64,000 bases of DNA. It comes from Trichoplax adhaerens (taxonomy: Eukaryota; Placozoa; Uniplacotomia; Trichoplacea; Trichoplacidae). The notes beneath the pieces were generated by a model. That model was not told where the DNA came from. It worked only from the letters and a program-made list of their open reading frames with translations, and searched no databases. The stretch spans positions 191,329-255,328 of the forward strand of contig NW_002060951.1 in NCBI RefSeq assembly GCF_000150275.1, written 5' to 3'. Both the position numbers and the translations under genes were made by a program. Position 1 is the stretch's first letter. Each line of letters begins with the position of its first letter. Below are positions 26,609-38,250 of this stretch, in pieces.

Positions 26609-29600
26609 ACATTTATACACTCCTCCTGAAGCAGCATTAGACCGCTACTGGTGCATTTTCTATCTGCTATTCTCGATCTACTAAACGTATGTAATTTTAT
26701 AGTAGATTATATGCAACACAAACTGAAGCGTACTGGTAATCATGATAAATTCACCGGGGATAGCAACAGCTTTGCTCCAAATTAATACTTTTGGCCACGC
26801 TGCAGGTTATCAAAAGACATATTATTTTACCTAAACTATAAAACACAGCCAATAATCAGTTTACATAATTCTGTAATTCAAATATTGTTCTTCAAATATC
26901 ATGCTAACGGTTATAAAACGGTATGTTAACAGCTTCAGTAACACGATCTTTATATCTCATTTTCCTAAACAACCACAAGATACTCGAACATATTAAATCA
27001 ATTTATTCTCATATTGAATTACATCGTCATTTATTTAATTTTTTGTATATAAATGCGTATTAATTTTTGCGCTATACTAAGACGTTAAATAAAAAGAGTT
27101 ATAAATTTATTTCATCATCGATCTACGCAACCAGTTATGAACAGAAATAATTGAATTCGGGATTACAGAAAATAGAGTAAAATTCACATCCCCCTTTTTA
27201 TTACCTAATATTTAACTAGACATAAACCTCATAATTTCCTTCGTAGTTAAACCTAGCATGTTATAACGTTTAATTCTCGAAAGACAAGTTTATGTTGATA
27301 ACGAACTACCACTATCTATTAAAAAAGCGTTTAAGGTGTTTAACTCTGTAATGATTATCAATAGATGATAACCGACGTCCCTTACGTATATAACATATAT
27401 ATATATTTACACTGTAACAATATTACAGTTCTTTCGAGTTACACAAAATGATATAAATTACTGGAAAGGATGATGTAATATTGATAATTAAATTATAAGT
27501 TATTTTTTCGTTGCATATTCTGTACATGGTGTCATGTAATTATTGCTGCATAAGTTCCTGTCAATCGTAATTTTTTATAATACAATTCGTTGACTGTATA
27601 TTTGCATCATCTTAATAAATTTACAAGTGCTAATGTATAAGTGATATAAAATACTAATTATTTCATTACATTATTAGTAAGATTGACGTCAAAGACTAAT
27701 TAAAGGTATTAATGTTCAATTATGATTGCGTAATTATTTCAAAAATATCCTAGTAAATTCGTTTGCCGCTATAAATAAGCAGAAATACTTTTATATTGAT
27801 CTAATATTTGGTCGTTTTCATTTCGTTATTGAACATAATCGTTCTGGCCTTGTTAATCTATGAATTATAAATCCTGAACTATTTCAACCTTTTCAAAAGT
27901 TATTAGTATTAGAATATAAGCGTATGATTCATGATAATACTGTATCAGTTAAAATGTAATTTAAAAGAAATCATTAATTTTTTTCTATGGCGGTATCGTT
28001 ATTCATAATAATAGCAAATTATTCGATTTTGATGATTTTTGTAATTTCTTATGTAAGATGCGGTATTAGAACCTAAATCAGATATTATACTGATAAGTCC
28101 TAGTGTCCTCAATACTATTTTGATCGTGATACACGTAAGTCTATTTAAGGGAACTAATTAAAACATCGTAAATACTTACAAAGTTATTCTGATGATAAAA
28201 GAGCTTTTAGAAATAACATGAGTGTAATGTACGTGGGCCTGTGATTTATTCGTCTTCCGAATTTATTCGTTGCATTTCAATCTTATTATTACAGTGCCAC
28301 TGACTGAATAAATTTATTAGAAATGATCAATATTTATTTATTCTTACATTATTATATTACGTAAGGGCATCCCATTTTACGATTGTACTCATCGTAAAAC
28401 AGTATTTTCTATTGGCAGTTTGAAATGGCAATCTAAGTAAATATCGGTCTTGATTCCAGAATCCATTTTGGGTGATATAACGTCCCTTAATTGCCCAGGA
28501 AAAACTCATTCACGAATATTGTACTTTTATTTTATCTCTTTCATTTAGGCTTAGCATATAAACAATAAGTAATTGTTCCATAATCTTAATATTTCTCAAT
28601 TAATAATAGAAAAAATCTAAAATATCTTGCTATAAGCATAACAATTAGTTATTTTATCACTTACATCTATCTAAAGATGATCGTATACTAAAATATCGAA
28701 GAGAATTATTGTAGGAAACATCTGCTTATTATTAAAGTATAATTGTCTCTTCCTTCTTTTACGACTCGTTTTATCATCAATGAATATTATTCTAGATATT
28801 AATACTTCTGGTGTACGTGGAAGAAAAGGATTTGCTTTCTAATTCATCAACATTTTCTGCATGAACGTTATTGTATTGAGACAGTATTTTATAGATTTTA
28901 GCTCATATTTTTTTCCATACACTTCTTATAGAAGTTTTAAATTGAGTAAAATCATTATGATAAATAAATTACTGGGCTAATATTATTTCATTGCTTTCAC
29001 CATTATTTCTCAATCTCAAACTTATATCAAGATATGAAATATTTTTTGTTGATAGAAATAAATTTATAAATAAACAGTAATAATAAAAGTTATCAAATTT
29101 ATTATATGCCTTTACTTCTTTTCGATATCAGTAGCATCAATGTTCAGCTATACTGATCAGTAACTCTAACAGTAATGTTTATATCATTGATTTATGCCGC
29201 TTACTGCTCTCGTATAAAGCTTATTGTCGATTTATTATACAGTTTAGCCTATTAAATGCCAGTAGTACTCAACCCATTTTAAGTTAAAATTCCTTAAACA
29301 TAACAATTTGCTCTTACTTTATGTTTTCTAATAGTGTTCCATTTTTACTCTACAATACACTAAAAATTATTCTTTGAAAGTACCATCTGATGGATAACAG
29401 TTAATATTCACAAGTCCTGTTTTATCATTGACGCTATATATTAGATTGAGATATAATTAAGGTAGATAAGGCATGTATTTTTAAGATAATTGAGAATAGA
29501 ATATCGCTCCTACAGTAATTTAAGTAAATTTGAAGTTGTAAGAAGTGACAGGAGTCACCAGCTCATTGAAATTGGATATGAATTATCGACTGAAAAAAAT

Positions 29601-31353
29601 GTAATTAATTCAGCCATATTTGCGCATTATATTGCAATATCATTGGTACAACAAAATTTTGTAAATATAGTAGAACTTTCTGTATTTTATTCAAATATCA
29701 ACCGTAAGCAATTCTTTTTAAATGCAATTTGTATAATTTGTGTACCATATTTCGTTATTGATATTTCTTGTGTCGTCAATAACATTCAAGTTGTTCGGTA
29801 AAAGAATTGATTAATGACATGTAATACTGTATAACTCTAGCGTAGTTGTCATGTTAACAGTACATAATCTAATGAATAGGCCATGGCCTTTCACCTCTAT
29901 AAGTTATTTTAATAAATGGCGCATTGCTAGTAGTTACAAAGATTATAAAGTAAATGAACGCTAGATTTAAGATTAATTGTTTTTTAACAAACCTCTCTTA
30001 TCATTTACCTACCATTATTACCTTTCCATCGTACCAGGCGTTTTTCTAATTCCAGTCGCAGTATCTTACTAATATATCTTCTATGTAATTTCAGATTTTA
30101 TGAAATTTCTGAGTTTATTTGTAAATTATACCGAATAAACACTTTCGAGAAAAGATTTCGAAGTATCTTATGTCATTATCAAAATTTTTTAATATAATAA
30201 CTTGAACATATCACGCCGATTGAGAAGATTTTTCTATTTTATAGAAAAAGTACGCATATGGGATTATGTTCATGTATTTCATAGATGAAGTTAATACTAA
30301 TTCTAAATTATTGAAGCATCGTGAGTCGGCCTAACTGATCATTGACTTCGAGAATAGAATTTGTTCAACATGATGTGTAGTGCAGCCCAAATATAGCTTA
30401 AGATTATATACAGTATGTGTGAATATCGTGCATGACGTAATTACTAGGCTAATTAAGATAGATACCCTTGTATAGGTGCTAGATCGTAGAGTGAGATTAA
30501 ATATGTGAGGATTTGTATTAGTAATTGCAATACGGATTGTAAAAGTTATTAGTCATACTGCTTGGCACCTCCAGGTACGCTAGAGATGTGATGTTAGCCT
30601 TATTAAGGTAGATAATGATTTATGTGTCACGAAGATACTCTGTACACAATTGTATATAAGCAGGAGATTTTATCGCCGAAGACAGAGTAGCCATAGATAA
30701 TCTAGTCCTTGGTAGAAGACGTAATTATCGTAATAAAGTGATTTTCCTTCAAGTTGTGGAAGTCGTTGCGTTTCGATAGACACTTTATTACATGATGTTA
30801 CTAATAGAAGTAATGATAGCAATTGTAATAATATCGACCGATCTAAATTGAAACTAGATTCCAATAAAATCAGTATGTTGCTTTAATATCATTAAAATGA
30901 TAAAATAACGGATTGAAAATTCATTTAAAGTTCTCAGCATACGAGTATTAAAGGATTCATTTCATTATACAGTGGTTATTGAATTTGGTAATGTAAGATT
31001 GCCATGATGGTGAATACCAATAATGAACACTTAATCTGAGAAATAGCAGTTTATATTAAAAATTCAACTAGCAAAGCTGTTTGAAATTCGATACATTTTA
31101 AAAGTTATCCTTATTTAAAATGAAACTATTAATATAATAGTTATCGGTGCAATAAAGCCACTATAGTACAGATTTTACCAAAGGTTGTATGAGCAATTCC
31201 ACATCATTGAAGTAATTATAAGCTGGTAGCATTAGTAACTAAATGAATATTACTTCTAACTGTTGAACTTATTCTTATGATTAAGGATATTCTAGTGTTA
31301 AAACATGAGCTGCTATAAAGCATTGGCATCGAATTGTCTACGACTGCATACAT
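26609..31353. other. Region without a recognised gene
   Basis: AT-rich sequence between two family 2 LTRs. The open frame at 29490-29801 (103 codons) begins with a non-ATG codon, has no known motif and is not accepted as a gene. A possible old LTR remnant near 30600-30800 is noted under rejected items. Confidence 0.45.
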
Positions 31354-31358
31354 GAAGT

Positions 31359-31800
31359 TGTCACGGTACGAACTACCGTGAAGAAATAGCTATCTAAATT
31401 TGGTTAATATAATATAGTGATAATATATTACAACTAGTTACTTATAATAGGAATTACTCTAATTATAAATGTGTTACAGTAAATTTAATGCTGTGCTGTA
31501 ATGTGTGCTGAAATGATTCTGTGAATAGACATGTTGTAGTCCGAATGTGAAAAACTAGTTAGTAGATGTTCTCACCCAAGTATTTTTATAAGATGACTTG
31601 TGAATGTTAGCTGCTGTAGAAGGGTATATAAGCCCGTCAGATAGTTGAATAAAGTAGTTCTCAATTGTCTAGTTGAGTTTAACGTAGAATCAAAGGCGTC
31701 TAAATTCTTGTGAGGTAGTTAAGGGATACTGAATCCCAGAGACTATAGTAATTTAGAGATTTTTTTTACGTTATCCTTGTCACGAAGCTGGTTTGTGACA
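31359..31800 (+). mobile_element. Solo LTR, family 2, copy C (442 bp)
   Basis: TGTCACGG to TTTGTGACA, with a perfect 5-bp duplication GAAGT (31354-31358 and 31801-31805). It is nearly identical to copies A and B, with the same TATA box, AATAAAG and terminal inverted repeats. The low divergence between copies and the intact duplications suggest recent insertion. Confidence 0.88.
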
Positions 31801-31805
31801 GAAGT

Positions 31806-34739
31806 CAGTATAAATAAGTCGTTGCAAAAATAAGTTCGTCGAAGATCGTAATGCTAGTCTATAATGTCCTTCCGTCTAATAATACTACTGTCATACAAGG
31901 TAATACTTATTTCGATTTTTATCTTTATTGTGCTCTATATCCAGACCCTAATTAATACCAATTTGAAACGTAGCTGAACCATATATCTTGACACGCAGTA
32001 AAATATAAAGTAAAGAATGCAATCTCGCAACGATTATAAAAGAACATCTGGGGCCATTTGAAGTAGAGCTGTGATATATAATATCATCTACTTGATCCTA
32101 GCTTAAAATGGTCTAATTTAATCTTTCAGTTTTATAGCCTTCGAAATTAAAGATAGAAATTCTGAATCCCTGAAAATTTCATTATTCAAGCGAATAATGC
32201 AATAATTAAATTACTCATCTTTTTATATCTTAAAATAATTATTATTTGAAGCAGAATTTGTTTTTGACTCCTTATAATGGCCTTCCATTAACATCTGGGT
32301 AGTATACAAACGAGTGAACAATTGAAATCTTAGATACTTTCTTAACATGAGTATATCGGATATTCGTTTTCATGTGGCATACTTACCTATTTTGTCTTCA
32401 TGCTGTTCCCTATGCTTTTCATAAACGTCAAGCAGTAAATGAACGATTTTCTTTCAGCCAATTTGTTATATAAATCTAACGATTATCATTGAACTATACG
32501 AATATACCGTAAATCATTAAAATTTGGTGAAAGGAATAAATGGATTTAATAAAACATACTGTCGTTTGGGTACTGAAAATATCGTGGCATTCAAGTTTAA
32601 TTTTTTCCCTAATATATTAAAATTTTTAATCATTAGTGCTCCAGCGAATAAAATTCATGACTGGGTATTACAGAATTATTATTCATAAAGTGCCAAACTT
32701 GATAATTAATTAGCTCTAACTTATTTTAGTCATGAATTGACTATTGTTACTCGATCATTATCGTCGGCAATCCAAGTTTATCACTGATTAAAATTAAAAA
32801 ATAAGTTAATGAAGGTCTGAATATTATACGTATCGATGAGACAGATAAATTTATCTGTGAATTTAATCTACATATTAAATAGCCATTACTGTTCAGATAA
32901 ACATAGCGATAGATTTGCAATAATAATTTAAATTGAACATACATTTAGTATTTTTTATTTTCTTATTATACAGCCCGTTAAATATTGTTCCGAAAATAGA
33001 AACCGAGTAATTCTATACAGTAATTTACCTTAATTTTGTATCCACATCAAAGATGACTTATATTTTTGAATCTATTACATAATGGATATGGGATCATGGT
33101 AAAAATAAATTTTGACACTGCCCTGTAATTAACTATACTGTCCTAGTGAATTATTATTAAATTTTAAGTAATACTATATTTTAATTCAGGATTAAATCAT
33201 ATTTACAAATAATCTTTATGATACCTACCGTAAAACTACATTGAGGATATGAGTCATAGCTAGAACAATTTATGAAATTTCTCAATAATGAGTTTAGTCA
33301 CTTCAATTACTGCTAATTTAAAATTTAAGTAAAGCCATAGTTTTAATTCAGTAATACAGCTATCTTGCTGAATCTGTAGCAAGTCTGAAGTTCATTAATG
33401 GAAAGTCTGGCTCACAATGAATATACTTTTGGCTTAGATCAGTTATCGCTAAACTTCAAGATAGCTAATACCTTGATTTTTTCAGTATTACCATATGTCT
33501 TTTAACTTGGTAACCTTTCGGAGTATGAGTAGCAACATTAAGCAAGTTAGCTGGAATAAATGAGCGTATGGATCTAATAAGCTAGCTGATGACTTAAAAG
33601 TTTAAATTTTCAGAATTAGCTTCCTTAATTTAACTACAATATGTTAGTTCTATCGTTATTAATTTCATTGTCAATTACCTGTTTTAAAATTTGTGAAAAT
33701 ATAATTTATAATTAATTCAATCTTTTCGTTTTTACTCTGTAGGTCAATAACCTGAATTATGCTCTCATAATATATTACAATAACAGTGAGGATATTCATC
33801 AGCTTCGGGATATAACACGAATTTAATTTAAATAAATGCATTTGTGGAGTAATTAACAGTCAGTTATCATTAATAGTATTACTGATGGCATGATTCAAAT
33901 CGAATGGGGAAAAGAAATTTACACAAAATAGTGTCCTGCACATAGTTTTTATTATGATCAAATAATTAATTATACGGCATTATCACTTTCTATTTGATTA
34001 CACAAATGCAAAAAAATTGATTAAACAATTATTAAAGATTTGACTATAATCAAATGGAATTGCACTTTGCTGACTACAGAATGAGTAAAATCATGATAGT
34101 AAAAAATTTTTGTCCGTACCCGTATGGCTATAATGTAACTGCTTGTACTTAATAAAAGTACAGCGAATTGTAGACATCAGACTAAATGACATTGTCTGAT
34201 TAGATAAAAGCAATTTCTGAACTTATTTAGATATTTTACTTATTTTAAAGAAAGGACATACTAATTAGTTTGATTTTAATAATAGCTAATTCGAGAACTG
34301 CCTATCTTTATGAATTGAGGAAAGAAATAAAAACTAGAGATGAAAAGATATTTAAGTATTGCAAAACGTAGAATTGTTAAAAGTGTTGAACTTATAATAG
34401 AAACAACTATTAATATAGTACTATTCCTGTTCTGAGAATTAGATAAGAAAATGATATAATTAATTACTGTGATTGAAAATACGAGTATAAGCGATTTTAA
34501 GTGTGGAATGTATAACTGAATACCTAATCATCTTCTTTTTAACGCTAAGTATAGCAAACTCAATGATAAATTTCTTCCATAATGTTGGACAAGCGAATAT
34601 TGAGATCAAATCAGATTTCTTTTCATATCGATAGCAATCGGTCCTTCTTTGGTCATTTAAGTCAATCAAATCATTCTGTAAGCCCAATTGATGTCATATT
34701 CATTCAAGTAAGCTCGATTTAAGCCCAAAAATCTATCGA
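31806..34739. other. Intergenic, nothing recognised
   Basis: AT-rich sequence downstream of the GPCR gene. It presumably contains the GPCR 3' UTR, but I cannot single out its poly(A) signal. Confidence 0.45.
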
Positions 34740-35882
34740 TTATCCATGATAACTAGCAACGGTTCGTCGACTCTCTATAACAGTTATTGTAGTAGAATTA
34801 TTACTGCGGATTGATTCGGCCTTATTAATTACGGTCTTAGTTATAAGAACACAACAACAACATTGAAGGAAGTTGGTCAATTTTTGGGAATATAACTTTG
34901 CAAAGATGATATAAATGGTAGGATGGATAGCTGGACTAAGGTAAAAGAATATCATCATAATGGGTGATGTATCTTGCCATAATGCTGCCCTAACAAATGC
35001 TAAGGATAAGAGATCGCTTATCAAAGCAATTAAACCTGGTATCCATGACAGTAGCTGGATAAGCATCATACAACTAGTTAACCAAACTATTTGCATCTCA
35101 TATTGACGTCGACGCAAATGCTGATAGATTGGAGGACCGCGTAAAAAGATGATGCTATAAAGCAAAATAATAGCCAAAAACATGATTAAAAGTATACCAA
35201 TAACAGTCCATATAATCACTTTTAATACTAAATCTGTATGATGGCCAATGTAACACAGGTTTTGCAATATGTGGCCGAGCTGTTTAGAATTTCCATTCGG
35301 TAACATTAAGAAACGTGTACTATATGTCAACGTCATCACAAATCCAAACAACCAACAGCTTAACATCATGATATGAGCTACTTTGAAAGTGATTCTATTC
35401 TTGCGTTTAGGATAACAAACACAAATAGTTCGATCGATGGCCATAACTAAGGAAATCATCACTGATGCGGTTAAGGATATCATTGAAAAAAAACGCGCTA
35501 TCGTACACGTTGAATTAATTACTGCTTCAATAGCTTGAGTTTTACTTAGTGTTAAGTTATCATGCTTTGATTGTCCTAGAGCAGAATAAGCTGTATCATA
35601 ATTATTAATGAGGTATAAATCAGTATTAGCAATCATAAATAAATAAATTGCGCCAGACATATTGGCCAGGCACAAATTGATCAAGAAAATTTGTGGGATT
35701 CGTAGAAATGTTTCATCAATGCGATAGTGCTGTGGGTGAATTTTTCGTGGCAGCAACTTAATTATCGTCAGTTTAAATGCCAACAAATATGCATTACCTA
35801 AAATGCCCATAATACTTAGTGCCCATGTAAGAGTGCGTATTACAGTTAATTGGACATTTGAGGTACTCGTTTGATCCAACAT
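34740..35882 (-). CDS. Class A (rhodopsin-type) GPCR with altered motifs
   Basis: One uninterrupted exon encodes seven hydrophobic segments; from the first ATG (35880-35882) the protein is 380 residues. TM1 has GILGN. TM2 reads INLCLANMSGAIYLF, with Asn where Asp2.50 is usual. TM3 ends AIDRT instead of DRY. TM6 has SWIPG in place of CWxP. TM7 has SPAIHPTIY, with His in place of Asn of NPxxY. The usual disulfide partners are present (NSTC before TM3 and NLCYIG in loop 2), as are extracellular NLT and NST glycosylation sites and a CCCC cluster after TM7 suited to palmitoylation. The TM2-TM3 region recalls leucine-rich-repeat (LGR/relaxin) receptors, but no ectodomain or signal peptide is seen here. 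The frame stays open upstream of the ATG to 35990, where a TAG doubles as a possible splice acceptor, so an upstream exon cannot be excluded. The ligand is unknown. Confidence 0.8.
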   Translation of the reverse strand: MLDQTSTSNVQLTVIRTLTWALSIMGILGNAYLLAFKLTIIKLLPRKIHPQHYRIDETFLRIPQIFLINLCLANMSGAIYLFMIANTDLYLINNYDTAYSALGQSKHDNLTLSKTQAIEAVINSTCTIARFFSMISLTASVMISLVMAIDRTICVCYPKRKNRITFKVAHIMMLSCWLFGFVMTLTYSTRFLMLPNGNSKQLGHILQNLCYIGHHTDLVLKVIIWTVIGILLIMFLAIILLYSIIFLRGPPIYQHLRRRQYEMQIVWLTSCMMLIQLLSWIPGLIALISDLLSLAFVRAALWQDTSPIMMIFFYLSPAIHPTIYIIFAKLYSQKLTNFLQCCCCVLITKTVINKAESIRSNNSTTITVIESRRTVASYHG

Positions 35883-35990
35883 GATTGCAATAGAAGCGAC
35901 TTTCAATTCAACTTTTAAAATATCCACAAAATAGAAAGTTACATAGGAATACTCAGGTTGAAAGAATTTCCAACGATGAATATTGTCAGG

Positions 35991-37674
35991 CTACACCTCA
36001 AATGACGATAAGTTTTACTAGCAATACCAGAGTTTAGGTGAAATTTATTGTTATGAGCATTGCTCGTGGCTAGATGCTAACATAAAGCGTAAAGATGGAA
36101 GTTAAATTGTACTATCTTATCTATCAGAATGATCATTAGATAATTATACCTCTGTCTATAATATTTCCTATTGTATCTTGGGATACTTATCTATCGTCGT
36201 CACTTCCATATCATTGTTTTGCTTGTTTACTCGAATAAGATATTATCCAAGCATAACTCCCGGTCCGCTCCCTTTCATCTTCTGCATACCATTATCGGAT
36301 TGTAAGGCTAAAGACATTAAGATGAGAAAACGAATTTTAAGCCATCCTTTTCATTGATAATATCCGTGTAATGCTTTTACATCTAATCTTTTGTAAATCA
36401 TAAACCAAGGCCAACAGTAGATTAAACGAAAGCATAATACCAAAATTCAATGATGATGAAACCTATTGTCTAGATTTGCAGACTTGATTGTAATCAATTT
36501 TCGTCTCAAAGTATGGGAAATTATTGAATACAACAGAAGTTGGAAATAAAATATTAAGCTATTGTATAGTTATTCTAATGTACCTGAAGCTGAAGTTATC
36601 GTGACCATGTTGTTTGAATCTTAATAGTTCTACTGCTGTACTACCGTTAGAAGCAAAATTTGATATGCATGTTCCTATATTTAAATCAGGAATAGAAAAG
36701 GACGAAAGAAATGCTTCTTTAAGATGATTTTAGACGTTAAAAGTCTAAAATATTTTAGCAGACATCAATCAGAGTTAAATGAAGTTTAGCAGATTGTCTC
36801 GATCTTTAGTGGTTAAATGTTGTTTCATAATCATTTAAATATTAATAAAGTTCTTAACTTTAAATATTACTGATTTATTCAGATATAAGTTTCCATGGAA
36901 AAACAACTAAAGAATCAAGTAGATACGGTTATACCATTATTTTCTTTTAAATTAGCCTACAATAAAAGTCACTACTACAGAAGGATTGTTTAATTAAAGC
37001 TAAGTTTTACGTGTATGTTGATTTAACAATGGCATTTTGCAGGATGTAAACAACGATAGTTATGGCAACGACGAAATATAAGCAAAAATTGACCTTAATC
37101 ATCACATACTGAGTACCTTAATAAGTATTATTTGTATGAGTATGAAATATATTTTTAGTTGCCATATGGATTACTCCAGGAATACATAAGTGATAAATAA
37201 TTATGTAGCATATATATGGAAGGACGGTATTCTTCGCCTATAAGTATATATATATATAATATAATTTAACAGGCACGAAATATATTATTCTCTTAGCATG
37301 GTATTACCGTAAAAGTTGCAAATGTTTGCAATATTTACATAAAGAGTAGTCATAGGTAAAGAATAGAGATAGGAAGTATAGATTGGCGAAGCTTTTAAAA
37401 TAATTATCTTACGTTAGTACTTGCAGTTAACCAGATATAAAGCACTATTGCTGATTACTAATTGACAATTTATTATCAATATTGATCTGCAGATTTATTA
37501 TTATCATTTGAAATATTTATTCGCTTTAATCAATCTCTAGCCATTTCTTTTTGGCTCTCTTATCTTTCTTGCTGATATATTTTTCATGATAGTAAATATT
37601 TTAGATCTTGCATTAGTTCAATTCTAAGTAAATACAGTCGTTGCATAGGATAGATTCAGATCATAATTAATAGG
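35991..37674. other. Upstream region of the GPCR, no exon recognised
   Basis: I looked on the minus strand for leucine-rich-repeat or signal-peptide exons and found none that I can support. The sequence is AT-rich with no long open frames. Confidence 0.4.
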
Positions 37675-38250
37675 TGTCACGATCGGTATACGATCGATAA
37701 GATTGTTCGTAATTTATTTATCTATGCTTTACGAATGGATGACGTTAGTGTCGTTTATATATTTATCTTATGATATATTTAGTAGCCCATAATTATAGAC
37801 TGTAATGATAGATGCTATGCTAGAGTGCGAATGACTATATACAGTACAATAAGATGTTGAGCTACTAATAAGGTTAGAGGTAAAAATAGAACTGTAAATC
37901 ATATATTAGGATATGGTTAGCTCATTATACTTTAAGTGGTAGAAATAATGTCTTCAAAATCACTGTAATCGTTTCCATTTGGAATAATGGTGGTTCGCTG
38001 TAAAATAAAGTTACTAATAATAGCTTAATTAAATATAAAATAGGGTAAAATGTTGCTATGCTGATTGTAGCTGCGAAGGCTGCGGAGAGTATAAACAGGC
38101 GACATTAGATTATCTATTAGTTCTTTCTAGAAGTCTTTCAGTAGTTATATTCGGCTAGAGTAGAGTTGTGTGTATCTAATCTTAGCATTAGATCTAATAG
38201 AGTTCTAATTTTCTACAAATTTTGAATTTTAGTGATTGGGTTTTATCACG
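37675..38250 (+). mobile_element. Diverged LTR-like repeat, family 3, copy B
   Basis: Aligns with 8340-8744 over its right two thirds. It starts at TGTCAC followed by a palindrome (CGATCGGTATACGATCG) and ends TTTTATCAC. A TATA-like GAGTATAAAC is near 38089. Flanking sequences do not match, so the element is old or its ends are misplaced. Confidence 0.5.

Noticed and set aside
30600-30800. LTR-like pattern: GTCACGA, a GTATATAAGC box and AATAAAG
   Set aside because: The order resembles the LTR families, but there is no alignable second copy and no flanking duplication.
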